Shown: positions 34,412 to 43,412 of the stretch, in pieces | Layout of the letters: each line of letters begins with the position of its first letter | Numbering within the stretch: the stretch's first letter is position 1 | Origin: Actinomycetota bacterium | GTDB taxonomy: Bacteria > Actinomycetota > Actinomycetes > S36-B12 > UBA5976 | Direction of reading: 5' to 3' | Assembly: GCA_947452765.1 (NCBI GenBank) | Contig: CANGDR010000001.1 | Span: 1 to 64,000 of the forward strand | DNA length: 64,000 nt | Translations under genes and position numbers: made by a program | The notes under the pieces: generated by a model | Databases searched by the model: none | What the model saw: the letters and a program-made list of their open reading frames with translations, nothing else | Told to the model about the DNA's origin: nothing

Positions 34412-35315
34412 TTGTGGTACTAATTCCATTCGGTTACTTATTGCAGACATCACGGATGGCACGCTAATTGATGTAATTCGCACGATGGTTATTGTTCGGC
34501 TCGGTGAAGGTGTAGATAAGACTGGAGAGTTTTCACAAGGTGCTTTGGGCCGAACTTTTGCCGCACTAGATTCCTTTGAGGCATTAATTCGTGAACATAA
34601 GCCAGAAAGAATTAGATTTGTCGCCACCAGTGCAAGCCGCGATGTTTCAAACCGAGCTGAATTTGTTTCTGGAATAAAGAGTCGACTTGGAATTGAACCA
34701 GATGTAATTAGCGGTGACGAAGAAGCCGAACTTTCATTTATAGGTGCTACGGCAGATTTGCTAAACCAAGTAAATCCACCCGAAGCACCGTACCTAGTCA
34801 TCGACATTGGAGGAGGCTCTACGGAATTTGTTTTAGGCACTTCTGCTCCGACTGATTCGATTAGCACAAACATTGGTTGCGTTCGAATGACCGAACGAAA
34901 CCTAACCAGTGATCCCCCGACCACAGCACAGATAGCCGCAGCAACTGCCGACGTTGATGCCGCAATCGATCAGGCATTTCAAGTAGTACCAATTGCGCAA
35001 GCAAAGAGTTTGATTGGTTTGGCTGGTTCAGTTACAACTGTTGCGGCCCTAGCACTTGGTCTATCGGAATACGATTCGGAAAAAATCCACGGCAGTCGAA
35101 TTTCGGCCAAAGCTGTGCACCAGGTAACTCAAGATCTCCTTCATATGACGCGAGCGGATCGAGCTGCCTTGGGTCCAATGCATGAAGGTCGAATTGATGT
35201 TATCGGTGGGGGAGCCTTGGTCTTAGACCGAATCATGCAGCGCACGGGAATCCGTGAGGTGCTGGTTTCAGAACGTGACATCTTGGATGGAATTGCCCGA
35301 AATCTCGCACACTAG
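34392..35315 (+). CDS. ppx: Exopolyphosphatase / guanosine pentaphosphate phosphohydrolase (Ppx/GppA)
   Basis: Releases phosphate from polyphosphate chains or from pppGpp. 307 residues, the short actinobacterial type with only the N-terminal actin-like fold. AAIDCGTNSIRLLIAD near residue 4 is phosphate loop 1, FVATSASRDVSNRAEF near 77, SGDEEAELSF near 109, and VIDIGGGSTEFVLG near 138 is loop 2. The start was moved to the ATG at 34392, eight bases after GGAGG; the track's GTG at 34383 lies on top of that ribosome-binding site. Which substrate dominates is unknown. Confidence 0.9.
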   Translation: MRVAAIDCGTNSIRLLIADITDGTLIDVIRTMVIVRLGEGVDKTGEFSQGALGRTFAALDSFEALIREHKPERIRFVATSASRDVSNRAEFVSGIKSRLGIEPDVISGDEEAELSFIGATADLLNQVNPPEAPYLVIDIGGGSTEFVLGTSAPTDSISTNIGCVRMTERNLTSDPPTTAQIAAATADVDAAIDQAFQVVPIAQAKSLIGLAGSVTTVAALALGLSEYDSEKIHGSRISAKAVHQVTQDLLHMTRADRAALGPMHEGRIDVIGGGALVLDRIMQRTGIREVLVSERDILDGIARNLAH

Positions 35316-35452
35316 CTAATGGCAACATACCTGCCTTTGCTAGCGAAATTTTCCATCTTGAGGTCGGGGATCTCAACGCTAAAGTGAATAAATCGCGAGT
35401 TCAGTTATGAACTTTGGGCAATACCTGTAAAGATTGACCCTTGTAACACAAA

Positions 35453-35530
35453 GCCCCTGTAGCCCAATCGGTTAGAGGCACACGACTTAAAATCGTGCCA
35501 GTGTCGGTTCAAGTCCGACCAGGGGTACCA
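35453..35530 (+). tRNA. tRNA with UAA anticodon (tRNA-Leu) and short variable loop
   Basis: Acceptor GCCCCTG pairs with CAGGGGT (the 1-72 pair is G-U). D arm GCC/GGC. Anticodon stem CACGA/TCGTG with loop CTTAAAA, giving anticodon TAA. Variable region CCAGT (5 nt). T arm GTCGG/CCGAC around TTCAAGT, discriminator A and an encoded CCA. Anticodon, three-pair D stem and A73 fit leucine, but the long variable arm typical of bacterial tRNA-Leu is missing. Confidence 0.88.
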
Positions 35531-35612
35531 AATTTCAGTGTTTAGAAAGCTAGATTTGAGGGTAGAAATACCCACAAGTCGAGTGTCAAAAGATGCTCAA
35601 CGGGAGGAATAG

Positions 35613-36371
35613 ATGAGTAATCCAGTATTAGTTCGTGCCACCGGCGAAACTCTGAACCCAGAAACCGGAACTGCAAACTCAGCACCAATCGATGGTGCAC
35701 GTATGACCATGGATGACGTAATCGTCAAAACTGGCTTGATGTTCGTAACCCTTATGGTTGGTGCTTACGCCGGTTGGAACTTAGTTACAACTTCACCAAG
35801 CGTGCTGTGGATATCAATGATCGTAGCTTTTGGTTTGTCAATGGTGAACTCCTTCAAGAAGTCTGTCAGCCCACCACTTATGGTTGCCTACGCTGTTGCC
35901 GAGGGTGTGTTTATCGGAGGAATTAGTCGTTACTACTCCGAGGCCTACAAAGAAACGGCACCTAACTTGGTTAGCCAGGCTGTCATCGGAACTTTTGTTG
36001 CGTTCGCAGTAATGCTCTGGCTATACCGCTCGCGCATCATCAAGGTAAATGGCAAGTTCATGAAGGTATTCATGGTTGCCATGGTTTCCTATCTGGTAAT
36101 TGCTCTTGCTTCATTTGTGGCATCCATGTTTGGCGTCGGAAATGGTTGGGGCTTCTATGGCGTAAGTGGCATCGGCTTGCTACTTTGCGTTGCAGGTGTT
36201 GGCCTAGCCGCGTTTTCGTTAGTTGTGGACTTTGAACTAATCACGCAAGCAGTAAATGCCGGTGCACCGGAAAAAGAATCTTGGCGCATGGCATTTGGCT
36301 TGATGGTGTCATTGGTTTGGCTATACCTAGAACTACTTCGCCTCCTTGCGATTCTGCAGGGTCGCGACTAA
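35613..36371 (+). CDS. Bax inhibitor-1/YccA family membrane protein
   Basis: 252 residues, seven hydrophobic segments after a 25-residue polar N-terminus. Family features: MTMDDVIVKTGLMFVTLMVGAYAGW, AVAEGVFIGGISRYYSEAY near residue 93, and the C-terminal FELITQAVNAGAPEKESWRMAFGLM near 207 with the acidic residues of the BsYetJ-type di-aspartyl Ca2+ latch region. Relatives act as pH-dependent Ca2+ leak channels, but bacterial function is unsettled. GGGAGGAAT precedes the ATG. Followed by a strong terminator; it appears monocistronic. Confidence 0.88.
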   Translation: MSNPVLVRATGETLNPETGTANSAPIDGARMTMDDVIVKTGLMFVTLMVGAYAGWNLVTTSPSVLWISMIVAFGLSMVNSFKKSVSPPLMVAYAVAEGVFIGGISRYYSEAYKETAPNLVSQAVIGTFVAFAVMLWLYRSRIIKVNGKFMKVFMVAMVSYLVIALASFVASMFGVGNGWGFYGVSGIGLLLCVAGVGLAAFSLVVDFELITQAVNAGAPEKESWRMAFGLMVSLVWLYLELLRLLAILQGRD

Positions 36372-36383
36372 GCGATTAGTTAA

Positions 36384-36420
36384 TAAAGACGGGGGTTGGC
36401 TGGGCCAGCCCCCGTCTTTA
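36384..36420 (+). terminator. Rho-independent terminator after the Bax-inhibitor gene
   Basis: TAAAGACGGGGG and CCCCCGTCTTTA form a perfect 12-bp stem, with a second inner TGGC/GCCA stem in the loop. The flanking A- and T-runs make it usable on both strands. Confidence 0.85.
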
Positions 36421-36456
36421 TGTGCAAAAGTTGTAAATCCTTGGCAGAGTAGTTTC

Positions 36457-37041
36457 ATGACCGAAACCCATCTTGTACTTAACACCGACATTCGCGGCCC
36501 ATGGCCAACTGGCACTGAAGTTATTTACTTCGGTATGGGTTGTTTTTGGGGAGCCGAAAAGAAGCTTTGGGTTATTCCTGGGGTCGTAAGCACGGCAGTC
36601 GGTTACATGGGCGGAACTGCACCGGATCCGACTTATCCAATGGTCTGTACTGGCGCAACTGGCCACGCAGAAATCGTGTTAGTGGCCTACGATCCATCAA
36701 AGACATCGATCTATGAACTCCTTAAGTGCTTCTGGGAAAACCACGATCCAACGCAAGGCAACCGGCAGGGCAACGACATGGGAAGTCAGTATCGCAGTGC
36801 GATTTACTGGACGACGGATGAGCAAGCTAATTGGGCGCGTGGATCGCGCGAAGCCTACAACTCAATCTTGGTAGGAAAAGGTTTTGATTCAATTACCACC
36901 GAGCTGGATAATGCGGATGGAAAAACTTTTTGGTATGCCGAGGAATACCATCAGCAGTATTTGATTAAGAATCCAAATGGATATGACTGTCACGCACATA
37001 CCGGAATTGATTTGCCAGCACAGATTGCGATAACTGTTTAG
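36457..37041 (+). CDS. msrA: Peptide-methionine (S)-S-oxide reductase
   Basis: Repairs oxidised methionine. The track ORF starts at 36346 and would run through the terminator; the ATG at 36457 (MTETHLVLNTD) gives 194 residues. The catalytic Cys is in YFGMGCFWGAEKKLW near residue 28; GHAEIVLVAYDP, the substrate pocket FWENHDPTQGNRQGNDMGSQ and EEYHQQYL are canonical. A resolving Cys is probably the one in YDCHAHTG near the C-terminus. Shares its stop (TTAG) with the convergent MFS gene. Confidence 0.94.
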   Translation: MTETHLVLNTDIRGPWPTGTEVIYFGMGCFWGAEKKLWVIPGVVSTAVGYMGGTAPDPTYPMVCTGATGHAEIVLVAYDPSKTSIYELLKCFWENHDPTQGNRQGNDMGSQYRSAIYWTTDEQANWARGSREAYNSILVGKGFDSITTELDNADGKTFWYAEEYHQQYLIKNPNGYDCHAHTGIDLPAQIAITV

Positions 37042-38279
37042 TCGGCGTGAAGTCCGCTTGGTGAAGCTTGGGCTTGAACTCTAGTTTCAGGCATGAATGC
37101 AACCATTACGGTTGATGCGATAGCAACTGAGAGCCCAACTAAGAATGGCAAGGCAAATCCGCCTGTAACGTCCGTTAAGTAACCGTAAATCAGTGGGCCA
37201 GCAACAATTCCCAGATCGCTAGTCATTTGGTAAGTCGCAACTACGGCGCCACCGCGACGGCTACCAACTACGTCGCCAACAACGGCAGCGGGAGCCGATC
37301 CTAAGAAGGCAGCACCCAGCCCCATGAACATCATGGCTCCAAAGAACCCATATAAAGTCTCATTCAAAACTAAGCACAACATTGCAGCCACTAGTGCCAG
37401 TGAACCAATGATCATCGACGGTTTGCGGCCACGGGTGTCTGTCATTCGCCCACCTGGAAGAAGTAGTGACGCCTGCACAATGCTGGTCACTAGGAAGCCA
37501 TAGGCCGAAGTGGACGGCGACCTATGTAGCACTTGAATGACGAATAATGGCAACAATGCAGAACGCAAACCAAAGGATGTCATTCCAGTTGAAAGGTTTA
37601 CAACTAGCGCAGTCCAATATGCGCGTAGGCCCAAGGCTTCGCGAATCGCCATCTTTTCTGAAACATCGTCAGACTGGGTTAAATCCTTATCAGGGTGGCC
37701 AAGGCCGCGGGGTAGTGCAAAGTAAGCAGTGCATACAGCCAATAACAAAGTTCCGGAGTAAACGAAAAACGGTGCTCGGATACTTATCCCAACGACAACT
37801 CCACCGACCGCAGGTCCTGCTAAACCTCCGAGCAAAAAACCGCTCTGATAGGTACTAGTCGCTCGGCCACGGTGTGCAGGATTCACGGTACGCAATAAAA
37901 GCGACATAGATGAAACTGTGAACATGGCCGAACCTATGCCGCCCAGTCCACGCAATATCAAGAGTTGGTCGAATGTTTGTGCCATTCCAGCGAGAGCACT
38001 TGAAATGGACACGATTGCAAGGCCAACCCAAAGTACCGCCCGTTCGCCCACTTTATTCACGAACCAGCCGGCTGGTGTTGCGCCAATAAATCGCATGAAT
38101 GCAAAGACGCTAACCACGGCGCTTGCTGCAAATGCAGATACTCCAAAAGACTTTGCAAACACTGGGATTACTGGAGCCACAATTCCAAAGCCAAGTGCCA
38201 CACAGAAAGCAACAGTTGTTAGTACCGCAACTTCGCGTGGCAGGTCTTTAAAGTAGCGGTCTAAAAACTTTCGTAGCAT
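37038..38279 (-). CDS. MFS transporter, DHA1-like drug exporter
   Basis: 413 residues with 12 predicted membrane segments. MFS motif A-like turn after TM2 (GWFVNKVGERAVLWVG) and again after TM8 (GGRMTDTRGRKPSMIIG, the canonical DxxGRR-type loop). TM5 has the antiporter-type motif C look (GGLAGPAVGGVVVG). Proton-driven export of small molecules is the family expectation; substrate unknown. Its start overlaps the stop of ilvA by one base (TAATG), so it is translated from the ilvA message. Its stop is fused to that of msrA. Confidence 0.85.
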   Translation of the reverse strand: MLRKFLDRYFKDLPREVAVLTTVAFCVALGFGIVAPVIPVFAKSFGVSAFAASAVVSVFAFMRFIGATPAGWFVNKVGERAVLWVGLAIVSISSALAGMAQTFDQLLILRGLGGIGSAMFTVSSMSLLLRTVNPAHRGRATSTYQSGFLLGGLAGPAVGGVVVGISIRAPFFVYSGTLLLAVCTAYFALPRGLGHPDKDLTQSDDVSEKMAIREALGLRAYWTALVVNLSTGMTSFGLRSALLPLFVIQVLHRSPSTSAYGFLVTSIVQASLLLPGGRMTDTRGRKPSMIIGSLALVAAMLCLVLNETLYGFFGAMMFMGLGAAFLGSAPAAVVGDVVGSRRGGAVVATYQMTSDLGIVAGPLIYGYLTDVTGGFALPFLVGLSVAIASTVMVAFMPETRVQAQASPSGLHAD

Positions 38280-39490
38280 TAGAAGTGATTCACGACGTGA
38301 AAGCCTTGTGCAACTATCTTTGCCAAAATTTCTTCACGATGTTCAAAACCACGGGTTTCTAATTCAATTTCAATATCCACTTCACTAGTGGCCAGACTTG
38401 GATTCATTCTGGTATGCGAAACTTCAGTTATGTTGGCACCCATTGCGCCAACGTAGGTCAATAGTTTGGCAAGGTTCCCCGGAGTATCCGCTAAGCGAAC
38501 TTGTACCATCATGAAACGACCTGAGGTAGCAAGGCCGGTGCGAAGTACCCGGTTTAGTAAAAGTGGATCTATATTTCCACCAGAAATACTTGCAACAACC
38601 GGTCCTTGGAACGAGTCAGGATCATCAAAGATCGCTGCAACCGCTGCGATACCGGCAGGTTCAGCCTGCAGTTTGCTTCGTTCGAGTGTTAGTAGCAGCG
38701 CCTGTGCAAGTGATGCTTCACTTACCGTGCGAATTTCATCCACGTACTGCTGAACTAACTTGAACGGTACGTCACCTGGTTTTCCCACCGCAATGCCATC
38801 AGCCATAGTTGCCATACTCGCAAGCATCTGTGGTGATCCAGCTGCTAACGACGGTGGGTAAGCCGCAGCCATTTCTGCTTGTACTCCGATGACCTTTACA
38901 TCAGGACGCAAAGTCTTAATTGCGAGTGCAGTGCCTGCTAATAATCCGCCTCCACCAGTGCAAACAACCACGGTCTGTACTTCAGGACTCTGTGCCAGAA
39001 TTTCCAGACCCATAGTTCCTTGACCCGCCACGATGTGTTCGTGGTTAAACGGATGAATAAAAATTGCGCCGGTTCCTTCGGAAAAGGTATTAGCGGCGAC
39101 TAACGCTTCATCGATTGTTTGACCGTGAAACTTAACCGTCGCGCCGTAACCAATAGTTGCCTGCAGCTTTGGCAAGGGTGCACCAAATGGCATAAAAATT
39201 GTTGCCTTGATACCAAGTATTTGTGCCGCTAAGGCAACACCTTGAGCATGGTTGCCCGCACTGGCTGCAACAACTCCGCGCTCACGCTCATCGCCAGTTA
39301 ATCTTGCGATCCGGTTGTAGGCGCCGCGAATTTTAAACGAACCAGCACGCTGGAGATTCTCACACTTAAATGAGACATTAACGCCATATTTCTTTTCAAC
39401 CCAGCCCGCGGATATTGTCGGTGTTTCACGAATCACGCCGTTAAGGAGGGAAGCGGCGTCGTAGATGTCTTCGATGGCTACTGGTTTCAC
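38279..39490 (-). CDS. ilvA: Threonine ammonia-lyase with C-terminal ACT-like domain
   Basis: PLP enzyme making 2-oxobutyrate from threonine. 403 residues. The PLP lysine is in AGSFKIRGAYNRI near residue 50; SAGNHAQGVALAA near 79 and VCTGGGGLLAGTALA near 176 bind substrate and phosphate. A single C-terminal ACT-like domain (about 325-403; MMVQVRLADTPGNLAKLLTYV) marks the biodegradative/TdcB-like actinobacterial form. GTG start preceded by CACGAT exactly six bases upstream, so probably leaderless. Co-transcribed with the MFS gene. Confidence 0.93.
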   Translation of the reverse strand: MKPVAIEDIYDAASLLNGVIRETPTISAGWVEKKYGVNVSFKCENLQRAGSFKIRGAYNRIARLTGDERERGVVAASAGNHAQGVALAAQILGIKATIFMPFGAPLPKLQATIGYGATVKFHGQTIDEALVAANTFSEGTGAIFIHPFNHEHIVAGQGTMGLEILAQSPEVQTVVVCTGGGGLLAGTALAIKTLRPDVKVIGVQAEMAAAYPPSLAAGSPQMLASMATMADGIAVGKPGDVPFKLVQQYVDEIRTVSEASLAQALLLTLERSKLQAEPAGIAAVAAIFDDPDSFQGPVVASISGGNIDPLLLNRVLRTGLATSGRFMMVQVRLADTPGNLAKLLTYVGAMGANITEVSHTRMNPSLATSEVDIEIELETRGFEHREEILAKIVAQGFHVVNHF

Positions 39491-39496
39491 TGACCA

Positions 39497-39502
39497 ATCG
39501 TG
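39497..39502 (-). promoter_or_regulatory. Predicted -10 box of ilvA (leaderless)
   Basis: CACGAT on the minus strand, then TGGTCA, then the GTG at 39490. Confidence 0.4.
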
Positions 39503-39620
39503 TCACGCCTATGGCGAACAAACCAAACCGGTGGGCTTACGGCGGGATTGCAGGTGACCGGCCCTGATAGGCGCTGGTATCTTTGAAGAGTCGAACCTTT
39601 GATTTAAGGATTTATTGAAA

Positions 39621-40619
39621 ATGACGCTTGCAATCAAGGCAGCTGGACTCACTAAAAGTTTTGGCGATGTCGTAGCCCTAAATGGAATTGATATTGAAGT
39701 TGAGCAAGGTACTGTGCTGGGCCTCCTTGGCCCAAACGGTTCTGGCAAAACAACCATTGTACGAATTTTGGCAACGTTGTTGAAAGCGGACAGCGGTGTG
39801 GCTTCAGTCGCTGGCTTTGATGTTGTGACCCAACCAGATGAAGTTCGCAGCGTGATTGGACTAACTGGGCAGTACGCGGCAGTAGACGAGTACTTAACAG
39901 GTCGCGAGAACCTAGAGCTTTTTGCTCGCTTATTTCACTTAAGTAAAATCGACGCCAAGAAGCGAGCAGATCAACTTCTTGATCGTTTCGATTTATCTGA
40001 TGCAGCTGATCGCGGTATCAAGGGTTACTCGGGAGGTATGCGTCGTCGCCTCGACCTGGCAGCAAGTTTGATCGGCCGACCTAACGTGTTGTTCCTCGAT
40101 GAGCCAACGACTGGATTAGATCCGCGCAGTCGCCAAGGGATGTGGGAGGTTATTGAAGACTTAGTTGCTGATGGCACGACGGTACTTCTAACTACTCAGT
40201 ACCTAGAAGAAGCTGACCAATTAGCAAATAAAATTGTGGTACTAAATCACGGTGAAGTTATAGCCAAGGGAACTTCGGATGAATTGAAGTCCCAGGTTGG
40301 TGGCGACCGTATCGAGTTAGTCGTTGGAGCTGCTAGTGATTTACCTAGTGCCGCAGGACTGTTACGGGAATTTGGCTCCGGTCCAGCAACAACTGAACCG
40401 GAGATTCGCACTTTGCTACTTCCAGTTTCTGGCGGCTCATCAGCAATAGTTGATGTAGTTCGTAAGTTAGATGAAAATAAGATCAACATTGCTGACATTG
40501 CATTACGCCGCCCAACACTTGATGATGTGTTCTTAAGTTTGACCGGCCATGCAGCTGAAGATAAAACAGAAACCGCAGGTGCACCTAAGGGTCGTCGCGG
40601 TCGAAAGGCTCGGAGATAA
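39621..40619 (+). CDS. ABC transporter ATP-binding protein, DrrA family
   Basis: Nucleotide-binding subunit of an exporter of the daunorubicin-resistance type. 332 residues. Walker A GPNGSGKTTI near residue 37, signature YSGGMRRRLDLA near 136, Walker B NVLFLDEPTTGLDPRSR near 155, and the H-loop TTQYLEEADQLA near 190. The last 80 residues form the DrrA-specific C-terminal domain (DIALRRPTLDDVFLSLTG), ending in a basic tail (KGRRGRKARR). ATG at 39621 chosen over the track's TTG; AAGGA lies ten bases upstream. Pairs with the permease two bases downstream. Substrate unknown. Confidence 0.9.
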   Translation: MTLAIKAAGLTKSFGDVVALNGIDIEVEQGTVLGLLGPNGSGKTTIVRILATLLKADSGVASVAGFDVVTQPDEVRSVIGLTGQYAAVDEYLTGRENLELFARLFHLSKIDAKKRADQLLDRFDLSDAADRGIKGYSGGMRRRLDLAASLIGRPNVLFLDEPTTGLDPRSRQGMWEVIEDLVADGTTVLLTTQYLEEADQLANKIVVLNHGEVIAKGTSDELKSQVGGDRIELVVGAASDLPSAAGLLREFGSGPATTEPEIRTLLLPVSGGSSAIVDVVRKLDENKINIADIALRRPTLDDVFLSLTGHAAEDKTETAGAPKGRRGRKARR

Positions 40620-40621
40620 CC

Positions 40622-41470
40622 ATGAGTGCTGTAACAGAAACGTCATTAAATTTGCAAGCTGCACCTCGTCCCAAACTTGGATGGCTAATTACGGACAGTA
40701 TGTCTGTATCAAGGCGTCACCTACTGAAAATTACCCGAGTTCCAGAATCACTTTTCTTTGCGCTCATCCAACCCGTAATGTTCGTGCTGCTATTCGCTTT
40801 TGTATTTGGTGGCGCAATCAACGTTGGACCGGGTGGTGCACAGGCTTACCGCGAATACTTAATTCCAGGTATCTTGGCGCAAACCGTAATGTTTGCAGTT
40901 GCTGGAATTACCGTCGGAATTACCGAAGATGCAGGTAAAGGAATTATGGATCGATTCCGATCTTTGCCGATGCGCCCTGGTGCAGTTCTTGCGGGCCACA
41001 CCCTTGCTTCGCTCCTGCAGAACACATTAGTAATCGGAATTCTTTCTGTTACCGGCCTAGCAATCGGTTGGCGCATTCATGGCACATTCGGAGAAGCCGC
41101 TCTGGCCTATTTAATGTTTGCAATGTTTGCTTATGCAATTACCTGGGTTGGCGCTTGGATTGGCTTGCATATGCCAAATTCTGAAGTTGCTGGCACGGCT
41201 GGTCTGGCTTGGATTTTCCCATTTACATTTGCATCAAACATCTTTACTCCGGTGGCAACTATGCCGGGGTGGCTTCAGCCGTTTGTATTGTGGAATCCAG
41301 TTTCATGTCTGGCGTTAGCGGGTCGGACACTGTTTCATAATCCAGTTCCAATGCTGGGTCATTCGTTCCCAGAGCGATACCCAGTAGAACTTTCTTTCGG
41401 CTATGCCATTTTGTTACTTGCGATTTTTGCACCTCTAGCAGTACGAGCTTTCAAGAACCGCAACGCTTAA
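40622..41470 (+). CDS. ABC transporter permease, DrrB/ABC-2 family
   Basis: Membrane subunit partnering the upstream ATPase. 282 residues with six hydrophobic segments. The ABC-2 features are there: an N-terminal amphipathic helix (VSRRHLLKITRVPESLFFALIQPVMF), the cytoplasmic coupling turn (GKGIMDRFRSLPMRPGAVL) and the late GLAWIFPFTFASNIFTPVATMPGWL block typical of DrrB. Start is two bases after the ATPase stop. Exports a lipid or drug-like compound in relatives. Confidence 0.9.
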   Translation: MSAVTETSLNLQAAPRPKLGWLITDSMSVSRRHLLKITRVPESLFFALIQPVMFVLLFAFVFGGAINVGPGGAQAYREYLIPGILAQTVMFAVAGITVGITEDAGKGIMDRFRSLPMRPGAVLAGHTLASLLQNTLVIGILSVTGLAIGWRIHGTFGEAALAYLMFAMFAYAITWVGAWIGLHMPNSEVAGTAGLAWIFPFTFASNIFTPVATMPGWLQPFVLWNPVSCLALAGRTLFHNPVPMLGHSFPERYPVELSFGYAILLLAIFAPLAVRAFKNRNA

Positions 41471-41478
41471 CGATTTTG

Positions 41479-41961
41479 CTAAGGAACGTAAAGTTCTGCT
41501 GCCACAATCTTGATGCGCAAGGTTTTACCGTTTGGAGTTTCGTATTCAATTTCAGCGCCAACTTCTTGGTTCATCACAGCTGCACCCATTGGGCTTGTCG
41601 GTGAATAAACGTCAATAGATGTGTGGGCTGCTTCTTCACGAGATCCAAGTAAGAAAGTTTCAGTGTCGTCGAGATCTGGGAAATTAACGGTAACGACCAT
41701 TCCCTGTGAAACCACACCATCTTGAATTTCAGGAGTGCCGATGATTGCATCCTCCAACATTTTTGCAAGCTGTCGAACCCGGCCTTCATTTTTTCCTTGT
41801 TCTTCACGTGCTGCGTGATAGCCACCATTTTCTTTCAGGTCGCCTTCTTCGCGGGCAGCAGAAATTCGATTCTTGATCTCTTCTCGCAAGTCACCACTAC
41901 GGTGTTCGAGCTCAGCCTTGAGGCGGTCGAATGCTTCCTGGGTTAGCCATACTTCGTTCAC
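41479..41961 (-). CDS. greA: Transcription elongation factor GreA
   Basis: Rescues backtracked RNA polymerase by stimulating transcript cleavage. The track ORF begins at 42081 in the middle of the upstream gene; GTG at 41961 gives 160 residues and the normal start (VNEVWLTQEAFDRLKAELEH). The coiled-coil tip with its acidic residues is GDLKENGGYHAAREEQGK near residue 39, and the FKBP-like C-terminal domain has SPMGAAVMNQEVGAEIEYETP. TAATCT lies seven bases before the GTG, hence a possible own promoter. Confidence 0.95.
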   Translation of the reverse strand: MNEVWLTQEAFDRLKAELEHRSGDLREEIKNRISAAREEGDLKENGGYHAAREEQGKNEGRVRQLAKMLEDAIIGTPEIQDGVVSQGMVVTVNFPDLDDTETFLLGSREEAAHTSIDVYSPTSPMGAAVMNQEVGAEIEYETPNGKTLRIKIVAAELYVP

Positions 41962-41968
41962 TCGAGAA

Positions 41969-41974
41969 AGATTA
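41969..41974 (-). promoter_or_regulatory. Predicted -10 box of greA
   Basis: TAATCT on the minus strand, seven bases before the GTG at 41961. It lies in the gap between the DUF4307 stop and greA. Confidence 0.4.
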
Positions 41975-41978
41975 CGCG

Positions 41979-42461
41979 CTAACTGGCACTCGGTGCGACT
42001 CCAGGAGCCGGCTGGTCCGGAATTTTCACGCCAGGTGGGAAATTTGCAGGGGGAACTCGCATTGTTGAGGAGGCTGAGCAACCCAATAACTCGGCAAGTG
42101 CGGCTTTGGTTCCAGTTGCTAATGGATATCTGATTTGTTGGTATGGAGCACCTGCAGCCACGGTGATGGTGGCATATCCGACATCAGTCCTGTGATCATC
42201 CTGAGCGCGGAGTACGCAATAGGTGGTTGTGTCGGCACTACGGTTGACCTCCCATGTCACATCAACTTCAGTATCTGAAACTACGTTGAAAGTAAGTAGC
42301 TGGGAGCTGATGCCGGGATTCTGCTGGTGAAAGTTCACATAAAAAGCCCCGCCCACTACCAAGAGAGCAATTAGGATCCCAAGCAGAATGGACGATGTCC
42401 GAGAACTCTGAACGCCATAGCGTTGCTGCATCTGCGGTGAAAGATCTTTTAGATTAGGCAT
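41979..42461 (-). CDS. DUF4307 family membrane-anchored protein
   Basis: 160 residues. Polar start (MPNLKDLSPQMQQRYGV), one membrane segment (SILLGILIALLVVGGAFYV, about 24-42), then an extracytoplasmic beta-rich domain (LLTFNVVSDTEVDVTWEVNR, TTTYCVLRAQDD) with two Cys (CVLRAQ, LLGCS) that may form a disulfide. The Pro-rich C-terminus is disordered. Lies between mca (divergent) and greA, as in other mycothiol producers. Function unknown. GAGGGG just before the ATG. Confidence 0.85.
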   Translation of the reverse strand: MPNLKDLSPQMQQRYGVQSSRTSSILLGILIALLVVGGAFYVNFHQQNPGISSQLLTFNVVSDTEVDVTWEVNRSADTTTYCVLRAQDDHRTDVGYATITVAAGAPYQQIRYPLATGTKAALAELLGCSASSTMRVPPANFPPGVKIPDQPAPGVAPSAS

Positions 42462-42524
42462 GACCCCTCAACAGTACTTAATTCCCGTTTCGCACCTAGG
42501 TTCGGAGTAGGGGAGAATAGAAGC

Positions 42525-43412
42525 ATGTCTGAAACCAAGGTGCAATACCCGGCACCAAATGAGCCACTTCGACTGCTCGCGGTGCATGCTCATCCAGATG
42601 ATGAATCTAGTAAAGGTTCCGCCTCAACTGCGATGTATGTAAATCAAGGTGTTGAGGTTATGGTCGTTAGCTGTACCGGAGGTGAGCGCGGAGATATCCT
42701 TAACCCGGCATTCGAATTAGGGGATCGAGACATCTCACAAGTTCGCCGGGCTGAAATGCAGGCAGCTGTCGAGATACTTGGCGTCCAACACAAATGGTTA
42801 GGTTTCGAAGACTCCGGTTGGCCAGATGGTGACCCCAAGCCACCGCTGCCGGACGGTTGCTTTGCTGCGTTGCCGCTAGAACAAGTTGGGAAGCCACTAG
42901 TAGACATTGTTCGAGAATTCCGACCCCACGTAATAACTACTTACGATGAAAATGGCGGATACCCGCATCCAGATCATATTCGGACTCATGAAGTTTCAAT
43001 TTATGCTTGGGAGAATGCTGCTGATCCAGATTTCGACGCAGCAGGTGAACCTTGGGCAGCTGCGAAGGTTTACTACCAGCACGGATTTTCGAAGGCACGA
43101 ACCCAAGCACTACATGATGCGTGCGTTGAATTAGGAATCGAATCCCCATACCAAGAGTGGTTAGATAATTGGGATGATGAAGATTTAGCCACAGATCGGG
43201 TTACTGCGCGAATCCATTGCGCAGATTGGTTCGAAATTCGAGAGGCTGCATTAAAAGCACACGAAACTCAAATTGATCCAGTTACTTGGTTTCCAGTGCC
43301 ACGCGAAAAGCTGATGGAAATTTGGCCAACTGAAGAATTCGAACTTGCACTGTCGCGTATCGGTGACATTGTTGAAGAAGATGACTTATTTACTGGGTTA
43401 CGAGGAGAATAA
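42525..43412 (+). CDS. mca: Mycothiol S-conjugate amidase
   Basis: Zn-dependent hydrolase that cleaves mycothiol conjugates of toxins into mercapturic acids, a detoxification step found only in mycothiol-producing actinobacteria. 295 residues. Zinc ligands in AVHAHPDDESSKG near residue 20 and in NGGYPHPDHIRTHE near 143; SCTGGERGDILNP near 49 matches the family. Longer and closer to Mca than to the deacetylase MshB (the tail with WF..PREKLMEIWPTEEFEL). The next small gene begins directly after its stop. Confidence 0.93.
   Translation: MSETKVQYPAPNEPLRLLAVHAHPDDESSKGSASTAMYVNQGVEVMVVSCTGGERGDILNPAFELGDRDISQVRRAEMQAAVEILGVQHKWLGFEDSGWPDGDPKPPLPDGCFAALPLEQVGKPLVDIVREFRPHVITTYDENGGYPHPDHIRTHEVSIYAWENAADPDFDAAGEPWAAAKVYYQHGFSKARTQALHDACVELGIESPYQEWLDNWDDEDLATDRVTARIHCADWFEIREAALKAHETQIDPVTWFPVPREKLMEIWPTEEFELALSRIGDIVEEDDLFTGLRGE

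Noticed and set aside
36346-36456. N-terminal extension of msrA in the ORF track
   Set aside because: It would translate the terminator hairpin; the ATG at 36457 gives the normal MsrA length.
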